Virus record (IMG/VR): IMGVR_UViG_3300020214_000071
Coordinates: 1 to 31,900 of that record
Length of the DNA: 31,900 nucleotides
Source of the DNA: a virus
Direction: 5' to 3' (one strand)
Positions 1 through 7,247 of the stretch are shown here, piece after piece (position 1 is the stretch's first letter; each line of letters begins with the position of its first letter). Below the pieces are notes generated by a model. That model saw only the letters and a program-made list of their open reading frames with translations, was not told where the DNA came from and did no database searches. Made by a program: the position numbers and the translations under genes.

Positions 1-983
1 ACGCCGTAAATTTTTTCAAGTAACGACGTATGCTGATGTAGAATTTTTACAATGTCTTGTCCGCTGTCCCCCGCAACACCGATACTTCCATTAACGGGGG
101 GGTCAGGTGCGACGGCGTATTGTCCATCCGCCCCGAGTATTCCTTGAAATGGTGAGGTGGAAGGTGCACCCGCCGCACCCGACGCGGGGCCCGACGCGGT
201 GCCGGCAGACGCACCCGCCGCACCCGTCGCGGGGCCCGACGCGGTGCCGGCAGACGCACCCGCCGCACCCGTCGCGCCTGACGCGGCACCCGTCGCGGGT
301 TGACGGTTGGCACGACTCGTGGCTAGTTGAAGTTTTTTTCGTTTGATGTCGTACTTGTCCGCGTAATCGTTTTTCTTTTTTGATTGCTGATACGCAAACA
401 CTCCGAGGGCAATAAGCGGACTTTTGGTAGCCGCGCCCGCCAACGCGCCCATGACGACGTCACTACCCATTAGTTTTGACAGTGACCCCTTTAACCGCCC
501 TTCCAGCGACAGTCGTGATTCTAACTCTGTTTTGATTTTATTGGCATATTTTAACAGCGCAGTTTTGGCACCGGTCATTTTGTCAGAATCAAAAATTGGG
601 TCTGTTTTGATGGCCGCGGTCACTACATCAAGGGTGGGAAGATACTTTTTCGTGATGACGTTGCTTGCGGTAAAGGGGTTGATATCCGATGAGGACGAAT
701 CGTAGTAGATCTCGGTGAGTTCGTCCGTATACTCTTTTATCGCATCTTGAACGTCCGTGTCTTGTTGAAGATATGCTTCGGTAAGTTGTGACTGAAGTTG
801 TGCTTCCTCACCCGCCACCGCAGACATCAACTTGTCGACTTGTTTTTGTGTTAATTCGGCGAGCGCCGAACGTCTGGAGGCACTAAGAACGTCATCCGCC
901 TGTAATGACGCAAGTTCTTGGTTTGCTTGCAACTCCTTGCGTAGTTTACCCTTACGAGAACGTGAATTGCGTTTGACTGCCAT
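1..983 (-). CDS. Tape-measure-like tail protein, N-terminal part (runs off left edge)
   Basis: The frame opens with an ATG at 983 and stays open to position 1, so about 327 residues are visible and the C-terminus is missing. The first 100 residues are basic, then rich in Gln/Glu/Leu helix-forming sequence. A hydrophobic Gly/Ala stretch (VVMGALAGAATKSPLIALGVF) lies near residue 190, and a lysine-rich segment (QQSKKKNDYADKYD) follows. Residues about 227-275 are low-complexity Gly/Ala/Ser/Thr, including two exact 45-bp repeats. The visible end reads DIVKILHQHTSLLEKIYG, a pattern common in long tail-length and hub proteins of T4-like phages. It lies just downstream of the frameshifted gp26-like gene and a tube-fold protein, the usual place for a tape measure. 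Family assignment rests mainly on position and composition; a T4 gp29-like role is an inference. Confidence 0.55.
   Translation of the reverse strand, partial: MAVKRNSRSRKGKLRKELQANQELASLQADDVLSASRRSALAELTQKQVDKLMSAVAGEEAQLQSQLTEAYLQQDTDVQDAIKEYTDELTEIYYDSSSSDINPFTASNVITKKYLPTLDVVTAAIKTDPIFDSDKMTGAKTALLKYANKIKTELESRLSLEGRLKGSLSKLMGSDVVMGALAGAATKSPLIALGVFAYQQSKKKNDYADKYDIKRKKLQLATSRANRQPATGAASGATGAAGASAGTASGPATGAAGASAGTASGPASGAAGAPSTSPFQGILGADGQYAVAPDPPVNGSIGVAGDSGQDIVKILHQHTSLLEKIYG
186..275 (-). repeat. Two exact 45-bp tandem repeats inside the tape-measure-like gene
   Basis: Read on the minus strand, 275-231 and 230-186 are identical 45-bp units encoding ATGAAGASAGTASGP. Degenerate partial units flank them (about 276-296 and 162-185). 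The unit is in frame, so copy-number change would alter linker length without a frameshift. It is a flexible Gly/Ala/Ser linker and not a known domain. Confidence 0.85.
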
Positions 984-989
984 AAAAGC

Positions 990-997
990 TATTTATC
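990..997 (-). promoter_or_regulatory. GATAAATA late-promoter-like motif
   Basis: On the minus strand GATAAATA lies six bases before the ATG at 983. It matches the T4-type late promoter octamer (TATAAATA) in its NATAAATA form. It overlaps the TAA stop (995-993) of the frameshift extension upstream. Confidence 0.5.
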
Positions 998-1196
998 GGG
1001 AATGCCGCAATTGTTGCCGTGCAATTTCTTCGTTTTTCTTATCAACCCATTGTTTTAATAGAATTAGATAGATGTCGCGCTCGAACGGAATCATATTTTG
1101 AATATCGCCCCACGACCAATGATACTCCTGCATTAATGTAAAAATAGTCTGATAGTGATTCAGCAGGGTATCATAGCGGGCGACTAGTCTAAAAAA
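993..1196 (-). CDS. -1 frameshift extension of the gp26-like protein (gp51/chaperone-like C-terminal part)
   Basis: In the -1 frame relative to the gp26-like gene, an open frame runs from the slippery site to a TAA at 995-993. After AGA come 64 residues and the stop (LVARYDTLLNHYQ, then QEYHWSWGDIQNMIPFERD, then IYLILLKQWVDKKNEE, ending RQQLRHSR). Aromatic residues, the MIPFERDIY motif and the charged C-terminus look like a real conserved protein. Similar 'QxHxxSxxxIexMxPxERdIY' segments occur next to gp26 in T4-like phages. There is no good start codon or ribosome binding site for it alone; the first in-frame ATG falls 19 codons in. Slippage would give a fusion of about 315 residues. The arrangement parallels the G/GT tail-assembly chaperones of many phages. 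T4 itself has separate genes 26 and 51 here, so a 26-51 fusion by frameshift is one reading. Confidence 0.7.
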   Translation of the reverse strand, partial: FFRLVARYDTLLNHYQTIFTLMQEYHWSWGDIQNMIPFERDIYLILLKQWVDKKNEEIARQQLRHSR

Positions 1197-1939
1197 TCCA
1201 CGACCCCCGACAACACAATGGTATGATTAAATGCACAGGCTTCACATGTAAAAGATACCGTTTTTTCTACGGTCGGTAGTCGGTCTAAAAATTCAACCAG
1301 TTCTTCATAGTTGCGAGTCGATAACGATTCAAGAAACTGGAGTTTTTCTTCTGTAGTGTAATCGGCAAAATTGTAGGACTGTCCGGTTTCGTGATCATTT
1401 AATGTGTCAAATACGTCACACACGGCCTCCATAAATGGTATCGAATTAATTTTTCCTTCTTCTGATGCGGTCAAGACTAATTGATGAATGGTGTAAACTG
1501 TGGGATATCGTAACCGCAGCGTATATCGATCTGACAATTTTAACATAAACGCTTCGTCGGGTTGATTTAGTCCGAGAACGGAAATGTCGGTTAAATTAAT
1601 GGACACGGGGGTGCGATGGCCACATTCAACTTCTCCGCCATTGGGTTTATGATGACACACATATACGGGGGTGGCAATTTCTCCGACGCTCCGCGCGCGT
1701 AGTTGTAGTAATAGATATTCAATGTCAAAATAGGGCGAAACTCGCGGATTGACCTGCTCATTGGTACAGTTGCGAATAATTTGTGCAATGGCTTCTACTT
1801 GGTCTTGATAGTTGTCGGATTCTTGGGCCATTAACAACAATTTTTCTTCGCGCACCAAATAGGGGCGCATTGTAATAGTTTTGCCGGTTGACGGAAGAGT
1901 GACGGGGAACGCATAGGTATCGAGCACGGGCAATTTCAT
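1184..1939 (-). CDS. gp26: T4 gp26-like baseplate hub/assembly protein (zero-frame product)
   Basis: This 251-residue protein begins MKLPVLDTYAFPVTLPSTGK and continues TITMRPYLVREEKLLLMAQE. The 'LPSTG..i..RP(F/Y)LVrEEK.LL.A.E' pattern is the hallmark of the T4 baseplate protein family around gp26 (Pfam T4_baseplate). Four cysteines, C95, C106, C232 and C235 (the last pair as CEAC), are arranged like a structural zinc site, with a hydrophobic VVDFLD end. A GAGGT ribosome binding site (1945-1949, minus strand) precedes the ATG. T4 gp26 is somewhat shorter (about 208 residues). The gene lies between a tube-fold protein and a tape-measure-like gene, and its last codons hold a -1 slippery site, which suggests an assembly-chaperone role in addition to, or in place of, a structural one. 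Confidence 0.8.
   Translation of the reverse strand: MKLPVLDTYAFPVTLPSTGKTITMRPYLVREEKLLLMAQESDNYQDQVEAIAQIIRNCTNEQVNPRVSPYFDIEYLLLQLRARSVGEIATPVYVCHHKPNGGEVECGHRTPVSINLTDISVLGLNQPDEAFMLKLSDRYTLRLRYPTVYTIHQLVLTASEEGKINSIPFMEAVCDVFDTLNDHETGQSYNFADYTTEEKLQFLESLSTRNYEELVEFLDRLPTVEKTVSFTCEACAFNHTIVLSGVVDFLD
1190..1196 (-). other. Canonical -1 ribosomal frameshift slippery heptamer T TTT TTA
   Basis: Minus-strand codons near the end of the gp26-like gene read GAT TTT TTA GAC TAG. The in-phase heptamer T-TTT-TTA (X XXY YYZ) is a canonical slippery sequence and sits one codon before the stop. The -1 frame beyond it is open for 66 codons including its stop. I see no strong downstream pseudoknot: only a weak TGATA/TATCA pairing is visible by eye. 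Confidence 0.75.
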
Positions 1940-1953
1940 AAGTTACCTCACAG

Positions 1954-2604
1954 TTAAGATTTAATGAGCGAGTTAGTGTGAAAGAATTCAAAGGTGACAG
2001 ATAGCGTTAATGGGGCGTCCGGCGATTCCCATGATGGGGAAAGTCCCCCCAATGCTTGGGGCCAAATTTCACGATATTTATTGTGAATAACTGCTTGTAG
2101 GGTGTTGGTCGTTCCATTGACAGTAGGTGCAAAAATTTCAACTTCCGCTTCACACACATAATCGTCGTAGTATGCTAAAGCAAAAAATGTTGAGTCAGAA
2201 CGTGCTCCTCTATCCACTTCATCTGAAGCAAAGCGTGCTCCGGCGATTTTTTCTTGCCAGACAAGGAAGGTATGATGTATTGCTTGGGCCTCGAGTAGCG
2301 ACTGCCCCATTAAAAAAAACTCTACCGTTATCGGACCAAATAGTTGTGTGTGCGCGTGTTTGCGAGTGGGTCCTATGTAACTAAATTCTTCAAACGTGGC
2401 CATGTTATAGCCGGCCAGAGTAACCGATTTGGCCATCAACCCTGTAGTTAATAACTTCCACCCTGTGTCCACGAGGGGGTCATTCTGATTCGTCGACAAC
2501 ACCTTCGGTCTCTCGGTCAACCGAAATAAACTTCGCCCTTGACTGGCGTAGTATGCGGTTTTTGTGAAAAATTCTTGTGCGTCAAAAATGTTGGTGTTGG
2601 CCAT
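1954..2604 (-). CDS. Tail-tube-fold protein (gp54/gp19-like)
   Basis: The protein has 216 residues. The N-terminal half has LFRLTERPKVLSTNQND and a segment leading to YIGPTRKHAHTQLFGPITVE. The C-terminal half ends with YREIWPQALGGLSPSWES followed by LTLSVTFEFFHTNS. An 'Y...(y/w)P..lg.l...w......tlsVtFef' ending is typical of the T4-like tail tube fold found in gp19 and gp54. Length fits neither T4 gp19 (163) nor gp54 (320) exactly. Because gp48 (tube cap) is the next gene across the divergent spacer and 48-54 are neighbours in T4, a tube-initiator role is plausible; a tube terminator or minor tube protein is also possible. The upstream CTAAATA motif overlaps the stop of the preceding gene. 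Confidence 0.6.
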   Translation of the reverse strand: MANTNIFDAQEFFTKTAYYASQGRSLFRLTERPKVLSTNQNDPLVDTGWKLLTTGLMAKSVTLAGYNMATFEEFSYIGPTRKHAHTQLFGPITVEFFLMGQSLLEAQAIHHTFLVWQEKIAGARFASDEVDRGARSDSTFFALAYYDDYVCEAEVEIFAPTVNGTTNTLQAVIHNKYREIWPQALGGLSPSWESPDAPLTLSVTFEFFHTNSLIKS

Positions 2605-2613
2605 CGCAATATG

Positions 2614-2620
2614 TATTTAG
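2614..2620 (-). promoter_or_regulatory. CTAAATA late-promoter-like motif
   Basis: On the minus strand CTAAATA lies nine bases before the ATG at 2604. Its TAA is also the stop codon of the upstream 247-residue gene. The same heptamer precedes several other genes in the window. Confidence 0.45.
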
Positions 2621-3360
2621 CGGAGATTTTTGCGGCTTTCCGCCCACACGGTTGTGGGGGTGGTACCGATGAACTGCTGACTGGGGTATGCGAGCGCGAC
2701 CGCCCATTCTAGCGGAGAGACGAACACCGCCCGACCTTGTATGTTGGGGTATAGATATCGTTTAATAGTCGGCAGTGTTCCTATCAATCGTCGCTGCTTC
2801 AGAGTTCGGTAGGTCAGAAAAATACGACTGAGTTGAAATACCGGCAAAGGGGCGATCAAGGGCATCATCGATTCGAACAATCCAAACCGTAGAGTCGGGG
2901 GTAGGTAGTGAAAGTTCATGCCTAAAATGCTGTCGGCTGTGCGATCCAACACGAGGACCAGCGGAAATTTGTCATACATGGGGGTGGTGCTGGCTCGATA
3001 GGCAAATGTGTAAATCATGCCTGGAATCATTTGTTTGGCATTAACAAACATGCTTTTGAATTTGCCGTATCGTGTCACGATGTCTGCTTGGTCATTCGGG
3101 TCTATTTGCCCAAGTATTTCGGTGATATTTTGTGCCCACGCAACGACACCGGCACTTGCAGAAGATCCGGGAGTGTTGCCCATCATATTAAGCATCGGAA
3201 CAACGGACACTCCTAGATGATTGGGGAGCGGTTTGGCGGTCGTGGCGCGTCCGCCAACCCGTGCCGGTCGTTGTTCGTGTAGATGACCTCGGAGCGACGG
3301 AGTACTGCGTCCTCCGCGCAAATGGCGTTGAATGAGCAGGTCGAGAAAGTTATCGGCCAT
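2617..3360 (-). CDS. Conserved T4-like structural/assembly protein with YDKFPLV and NFHYLPP motifs (possibly gp2-like)
   Basis: This 247-residue protein has a basic, low-complexity first 50 residues (RGGRSTPSLRGHLHEQRPAR). A globular part follows with MIPGMIYTFAYRASTTP, MYDKFPLVLVLDRTADSILG and MNFHYLPPTLR. The 'y..FPLv..l......lG.NFHYLPP..R..L' pattern is one I recognise from T4-like phages, in a gene near gp4. In T4 the gene next to 4 is gene 2, the DNA-end protector (274 residues), so gp2 is my best guess, but I cannot confirm homology by eye. The start overlaps the end of the gp4 gene by 11 bases, so the two are probably translated together. Confidence 0.4.
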   Translation of the reverse strand: MADNFLDLLIQRHLRGGRSTPSLRGHLHEQRPARVGGRATTAKPLPNHLGVSVVPMLNMMGNTPGSSASAGVVAWAQNITEILGQIDPNDQADIVTRYGKFKSMFVNAKQMIPGMIYTFAYRASTTPMYDKFPLVLVLDRTADSILGMNFHYLPPTLRFGLFESMMPLIAPLPVFQLSRIFLTYRTLKQRRLIGTLPTIKRYLYPNIQGRAVFVSPLEWAVALAYPSQQFIGTTPTTVWAESRKNLR

Positions 3361-3796
3361 GAGGATACAGTTCTTTTTCGGTAATCACCACAAACTTCCA
3401 TCCTTTGGCAGAACAAAACGATTTGGCAGCGGTCCATTTGGCTTGATTTTTGGCATATTCAATCGTCTCGCGGATTTGCCGGCGCTGGTTGGTGTAACGT
3501 TTATTTACGGGAGATTGCACTTGTGACGACGGCTTAATTTCGACCATCCACGTTTGTTTTTCGTCGTTTTTGGTGCGCACGTTAATAATGAAGTCGGGAT
3601 AGTAGCGATGCCATTTGCTGTCGCCCGTAAAGTAATACGGCACGGTGAATTCCTCCGACGCCCACTGGAAAATGTCTGTGTGGGTGTCGCAATACTCCAT
3701 GAACGTGCGCTCCCAGGCGCTCCGAAAGATAATATTATTCGGATTTCCTAAATATTTGCTTGGGTTGCGCGGAAAAAAGCGTCCTTTTAATGCCAT
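3350..3796 (-). CDS. gp4: Head completion protein gp4 (nuclease-fold)
   Basis: The 148-residue length is almost that of T4 gp4 (about 150). It begins MALKGRFFPRNPSKYLGNP and continues IIFRSAWERTFMEYCD, then YYPDFIINV and MVEIKPSSQ. The spacing of E29, D68 and E86-x-K88 looks like a PD-(D/E)xK nuclease core of the TnsA N-terminal type, to which gp4 (alias gp50/65) is related. In T4 this protein is needed to finish DNA-filled heads before tail attachment; whether it cleaves DNA there is less clear. It is the first gene of the leftward block, with a CTAAATA motif 25 bases before its ATG. Confidence 0.85.
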   Translation of the reverse strand: MALKGRFFPRNPSKYLGNPNNIIFRSAWERTFMEYCDTHTDIFQWASEEFTVPYYFTGDSKWHRYYPDFIINVRTKNDEKQTWMVEIKPSSQVQSPVNKRYTNQRRQIRETIEYAKNQAKWTAAKSFCSAKGWKFVVITEKELYPHGR

Positions 3797-3835
3797 ATAT
3801 ACACGTAGGAGATCCCTACTCTATTTAGAGGCACC
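3797..3835. promoter_or_regulatory. Divergent intergenic control region between gp4 and gp48
   Basis: These 39 bases separate the leftward and rightward blocks. A minus-strand CTAAATA (3828-3822) points toward gp4. A perfect 5-bp inverted repeat, gtagg at 3805-3809 and cctac at 3815-3819 with a 5-base gap, lies in the middle; it could be an operator or a hairpin in the gp4 leader. For gp48 a GAGG at 3828-3831 is four bases before the ATG. I see no clear rightward TATAAATA. Confidence 0.4.
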
Positions 3836-4894
3836 ATGGTCAAGAACGCATACTTTACATTAAGCAATTATTCGGGAAGCATTGATAGTATCCGTGACTT
3901 CACGTCCTCGGCCTTGAATAAGGGCGTCGACAAGGACGGCATTGCGATTCCCAGCGGGGGAGTGTTACAGTTTCCGCCGGGATTGGGAGGATCGTCTGGG
4001 TCTGCTACCATTCCGTTTACGTTGTTTATGCCGTATAAACGACGGACGGGATTTGACTCGATATATTCTGCTCTAGGTGGCGATAGTTTATACAGCAGCC
4101 TTCCGACTCCTGATTTTGCAATTGCGCTGCCAACTCCCACAAGTGCGTTAAAAACCACCTATGGTGTTGAATACGAAACATTTGAAGTGGGTCAAGCAGC
4201 CGGAATTGTTGCATCAAATAGAGGGGAGTCCGCTACGGTGGGCGCCGGCGCCATACTTGGAGGTCTATTAGGCGGCGGGAAGGGGGCCCTGTTCGGCGCG
4301 ATCGCTGCCGGCACCCTCACCGCAGCGGGTGGCGGAAATTTACTTAAAGCCGCGGGGTTCACCGCCGCACAGACGGCCATAGGTGCGCTTGCAAAGGTCG
4401 GCGGTGGAGATTCAGAAGGGGTTGGCGCAATTGCGCTTGGCCTACAAGACAATCCATTTACGGAAAACGTATTCAAGAATGTTAACTTTCGTGAACACAC
4501 CTTTACGTATACGTTTATGCCAAAAAATATTGGCGAATCGGAAACAATAGATCAAATTATTAGTGTCTTCAAATATACCATGCTACCAATGCCGGCAGTT
4601 GGGGGTGCATTTTTTGAATTTCCGTATGAGTTTCAAATCGTACATTCGATACAAAATACCACATTTACGTTGTTGCCTTCGGTGCTCACCTCATTTGCGG
4701 TAGATTATGGAGGGGGAACGGATTCGTTAAAATTATTTGTGTCACAAAACGGAAAACAATTTCCCGCCAAAATTACCGTCGATATGGCATTTAAAGAGAT
4801 GGTGCTATTAAATAGAAACAGAGTTAAAAATGATTTTGATCTAAAAGACGAAAGTGCACCTACGACAAACAATACATTGCGGTTTCGGTTTTAA
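3836..4894 (+). CDS. gp48: Baseplate tail tube cap protein gp48
   Basis: This 352-residue protein is close to T4 gp48 (364). The N-terminus is polar. A Gly/Ala-rich hydrophobic stretch at about residues 130-185 (GAILGGLLGGGKGALFG) resembles the low-complexity insert seen in marine homologues. The C-terminal half has NPFTENVFKNVNFREHTF, then YTFMPKNIGESETIDQII and a tube-fold-like ending with FPAKITVDMAFKEMVLLNR. 'NP..e.lFk....R.F.f.f.f.p.n..Es..i..Ii..fK...lP' is the classical gp48 pattern. The protein caps the hub and starts tube polymerisation. It is the first gene of the rightward block, and gp53 follows after three bases. Confidence 0.85.
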   Translation: MVKNAYFTLSNYSGSIDSIRDFTSSALNKGVDKDGIAIPSGGVLQFPPGLGGSSGSATIPFTLFMPYKRRTGFDSIYSALGGDSLYSSLPTPDFAIALPTPTSALKTTYGVEYETFEVGQAAGIVASNRGESATVGAGAILGGLLGGGKGALFGAIAAGTLTAAGGGNLLKAAGFTAAQTAIGALAKVGGGDSEGVGAIALGLQDNPFTENVFKNVNFREHTFTYTFMPKNIGESETIDQIISVFKYTMLPMPAVGGAFFEFPYEFQIVHSIQNTTFTLLPSVLTSFAVDYGGGTDSLKLFVSQNGKQFPAKITVDMAFKEMVLLNRNRVKNDFDLKDESAPTTNNTLRFRF

Positions 4895-4897
4895 CTT

Positions 4898-5482
4898 ATG
4901 CGATATTTTCAATATTTTCCCAAACTCGAATACCACACTACGGAAATTCAAAACGGATTGCCGCAAAAAATTCGTCGTATAGTGCCAAATATGACGGTGC
5001 AACTGCGATCAACGGTGGAGTTGGGTGCGTATGAGTGGTATAAAATACAAGACAGAGATCGTGCGGATATATTAGCGGCGCAATGGTATGGGGACTCTCG
5101 CTACTCATGGGTGGTAATGCTATCCAATAATATGCGCGATTTGTATGATTGGCCACTAACAAACCGCGAATTTTACGACTATATGGCCAAGAAATATGAA
5201 TCGTGTAACGAATGTGCGGATGGAAACGAACAAAGTCAGGACGCCATCTATCAATATGTGTGGAAAAACCCAGACACGGGACAGGACTTAATAATTGACA
5301 GCACATTATACGCGGCAACTCCTTCAGACCAGCGACGTCAGATATCTGTATATGATTATGAAACTGAATTAAACGACGCGCGACGAGATATTAAACGATT
5401 ATTACCGACGACATTTCAATCGTTTTTGCGACAATTTCAGCAATTGATGGGGTCATTGAGCAATGTTGAATTCACCCGTTAG
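4898..5482 (+). CDS. gp53: Baseplate wedge protein gp53
   Basis: This 194-residue protein matches T4 gp53 (196) in length and pattern: MRYFQYFPKLEY at the start, YEWYKIQDRDRADILAAQWY, then RYSWVVMLSNNMRDLYDWPL and REFYDYMAKKYES. The 'yeV.dgeRPd.iA...YGd..y.WvvlL.N...dp..dWPl....f..yi..KY' signature defines the gp53 wedge family, here with KIQDRDRADILA. T4 gp53 helps join wedges around the hub. Its last 20 bases overlap the start of the gp27-like gene, suggesting translational coupling. Confidence 0.88.
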   Translation: MRYFQYFPKLEYHTTEIQNGLPQKIRRIVPNMTVQLRSTVELGAYEWYKIQDRDRADILAAQWYGDSRYSWVVMLSNNMRDLYDWPLTNREFYDYMAKKYESCNECADGNEQSQDAIYQYVWKNPDTGQDLIIDSTLYAATPSDQRRQISVYDYETELNDARRDIKRLLPTTFQSFLRQFQQLMGSLSNVEFTR

Positions 5483-6851
5483 TTCTTCCCCCGCTGCCGA
5501 TAAAGCCGTTTCGGTTGACCGACTCCAGATTCTTTCTCCGTATTTGTTAAATCCTACAACCCCAGATTTACAAAAAACTAAAGCAATATTAGATGACGTA
5601 CGCACGTATGTCAATCGTATTGACGTGTTTGAAAATATGTTTGCGCCGGCACTGACGGGTGAGGTGTACTTTCGTGATACACAAGCGTTGACTAATTTAG
5701 CATTAATGCGTGGATTAGATCAAATGTGGATGCAATTTAGTGTGCTCGACAAACAAACGTCTGAACCCCGTACATTTGGGCCGTTTGGTTTTGCCATATA
5801 TAATCAATCCAATCGTTCTCCGGTCAACCAATCGAGCGAAGAATTTGCATTAGGGATTTGTAGTCCAGAATTGGTGACGTCCACTATTCGAAAAATATCG
5901 CGGTCGTATGTAAAAAATGGAAATAAAAATTGGTTCCCTGAAGACATTATTCGAGATATTGTTGAACAACCCTATGGGTTGTCCAGCAACAAACAATTTG
6001 TCGAACGGCAAAGAACCAATCGACCTATTAAAATGGTTGTGCCTTTTATGCGACCGTTAGAAGTCATTCAACTCCTGACGTTACAGGGCCAATCTACAAC
6101 AAACGAAACGAACTATTTGTTTTTTGAAACACTAGAAGGGTATTATTATACGTCATTTTCACGCTTGCTTGAACGATCGGCGCAAGATACACAAATTCCT
6201 ACAATTTACGTAGAACTTGCGGGACAGCGCGACACAGGTAATACCCGCACTCGTATTAAAGCCGAACAACTACAGGTTATTTCGGGGTTTGATATTTTGT
6301 ATGCCATGTCTCGTGGATATTTCGCGTCAACAACTATTGCGCCAGATGTATTGTCGGGGGTATGTGGCGTTGAAATTTCAGGCACAGGACTGGATACCGC
6401 CTATGATCGTCGCCGGCGCGTGAATCCTAACGGGGTCGATATTTATCCTAAAGAAATTGGACTAACCACTCCCCCGACATCCCGCATATTTGTGGTGCCT
6501 ACTACCGCGTTCAGTGCGACCAATACAGAATTGATACGTAAAGATCCTACCATCACTGACAATTTTATTGCGCAAACATTAGATGGTCGCAATCGAGAAT
6601 TACTTGGATTGCAATCGCGATGTATTCGTGGTCGGGTTGCCGGCGCGCCTGAATTACATGCTGGAAAGTTTATTGACGTCGAATTTCCTACCTCACTAAA
6701 CAATAAAAGATCTGGTACTCCGTTTAAAGATTCTGCGTCGGGTCGGTATATTATTATCAACGCCAAACATAGTATTATTGCTGACGGTCGGCAGGGGTTT
6801 TTGTATGAAACAACGTTTGAAGCCGTCACCGACTCTTTTGCAACGTCCTGA
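5463..6851 (+). CDS. gp27: Baseplate hub protein, gp27-like
   Basis: This 462-residue protein is longer than T4 gp27 (391). The N-terminal half shows YVNRIDVFENMFAPALTGEV followed by YFRDTQALTNLALMRG and MWMQFSVLDK: 'i..idiyEsi..p.ltG.v.i.D...l......G.d.l...f' is the opening of phage hub domains. Later segments PIKMVVPFMRPLEVIQLL, NYLFFETLEGYYYTSF and a C-terminal HAGKFIDVEFP...GRYIINAKHSI region fit the gp27/gpD hub architecture. The following genes encode the gp5 spike parts that sit on this hub, as in T4. The start at 5463 overlaps gp53; a GGGG-rich stretch but no textbook ribosome binding site precedes it. Confidence 0.8.
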   Translation: MLNSPVSSSPAADKAVSVDRLQILSPYLLNPTTPDLQKTKAILDDVRTYVNRIDVFENMFAPALTGEVYFRDTQALTNLALMRGLDQMWMQFSVLDKQTSEPRTFGPFGFAIYNQSNRSPVNQSSEEFALGICSPELVTSTIRKISRSYVKNGNKNWFPEDIIRDIVEQPYGLSSNKQFVERQRTNRPIKMVVPFMRPLEVIQLLTLQGQSTTNETNYLFFETLEGYYYTSFSRLLERSAQDTQIPTIYVELAGQRDTGNTRTRIKAEQLQVISGFDILYAMSRGYFASTTIAPDVLSGVCGVEISGTGLDTAYDRRRRVNPNGVDIYPKEIGLTTPPTSRIFVVPTTAFSATNTELIRKDPTITDNFIAQTLDGRNRELLGLQSRCIRGRVAGAPELHAGKFIDVEFPTSLNNKRSGTPFKDSASGRYIIINAKHSIIADGRQGFLYETTFEAVTDSFATS

Positions 6852-6857
6852 TAAATA
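6850..6857 (+). promoter_or_regulatory. GATAAATA late-promoter-like motif
   Basis: GATAAATA overlaps the TGA stop (6849-6851) of the hub gene and ends five bases before the ATG at 6863. In T4 late promoters the octamer covers about -13 to -6, which would place the transcript start at or next to this ATG. Confidence 0.5.
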
Positions 6858-6862
6858 TTCAT

Positions 6863-7246
6863 ATGGAATTTAACGAATCGTCTCGACTTGGCACTATTAG
6901 CGCCCATGATTACATGGGCAAAAATGGATTTTTTTGGTGGATCGGAGTTGTCGAAGACCGTAACGACCCACTCAAATTAGGTCGCGCTCGTGTGCGCATT
7001 TTTGGCTGGCACACCTCCGATCAAACATTACTCCCGAAAGAAGACTTACCGTGGGCACTGCCTGTCGCACCGTTAAATAATCCCCACGGCGTGAAATCTC
7101 CTGAAGAATCGTCGTGGGTGCTTGGATTTTTTTTGGACGGGCAAATCGCCCAACAACCCGTGATGCTCGGTGTATTGCCTGGGGTGCGGGTCAAAGACGT
7201 TATTCAAGCCCCACAGTTTGCGAAGTTTCCAGAAATGAACATATAG
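6863..7246 (+). CDS. gp5: Spike OB-fold protein (gp5 N-terminal domain as a separate gene)
   Basis: This 127-residue protein reads FFWWIGVVEDRNDPLKLGRA, then RVRIFGWHTSDQTLLPKED, LPWALPVAPLNN, SSWVLGFFLDGQIAQQPVML and GVLPG. This is the OB-fold N-terminal domain of T4 gp5 ('ff.GvVEdr.DP..lGRvrVRi.g.H......lp..dLPWA....p' and 'p.egt.V.gfF.dG...Q.PvilG.lpG'). In T4 this domain is fused to lysozyme and the beta-helical needle. Here it ends with a stop, and the needle is carried by the next gene, which begins after one base (TAG t ATG). The split is clear in sequence; whether the parts associate is an inference. Confidence 0.88.
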   Translation: MEFNESSRLGTISAHDYMGKNGFFWWIGVVEDRNDPLKLGRARVRIFGWHTSDQTLLPKEDLPWALPVAPLNNPHGVKSPEESSWVLGFFLDGQIAQQPVMLGVLPGVRVKDVIQAPQFAKFPEMNI

Positions 7247-7247
7247 T

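Noticed and set aside
47-346. Arginine-rich and histidine/proline-rich small frames on both strands near the left edge
   Set aside because: They are shadows of the GC-rich 45-bp Gly/Ala repeat in the tape-measure-like gene, whose frame is open from 983 to the window edge.
424-1071. Plus-strand open frames at 424-705 and 832-1071
   Set aside because: They oppose the continuous minus-strand tape-measure-like frame and the frameshift extension, and have no ribosome binding site or recognisable features.
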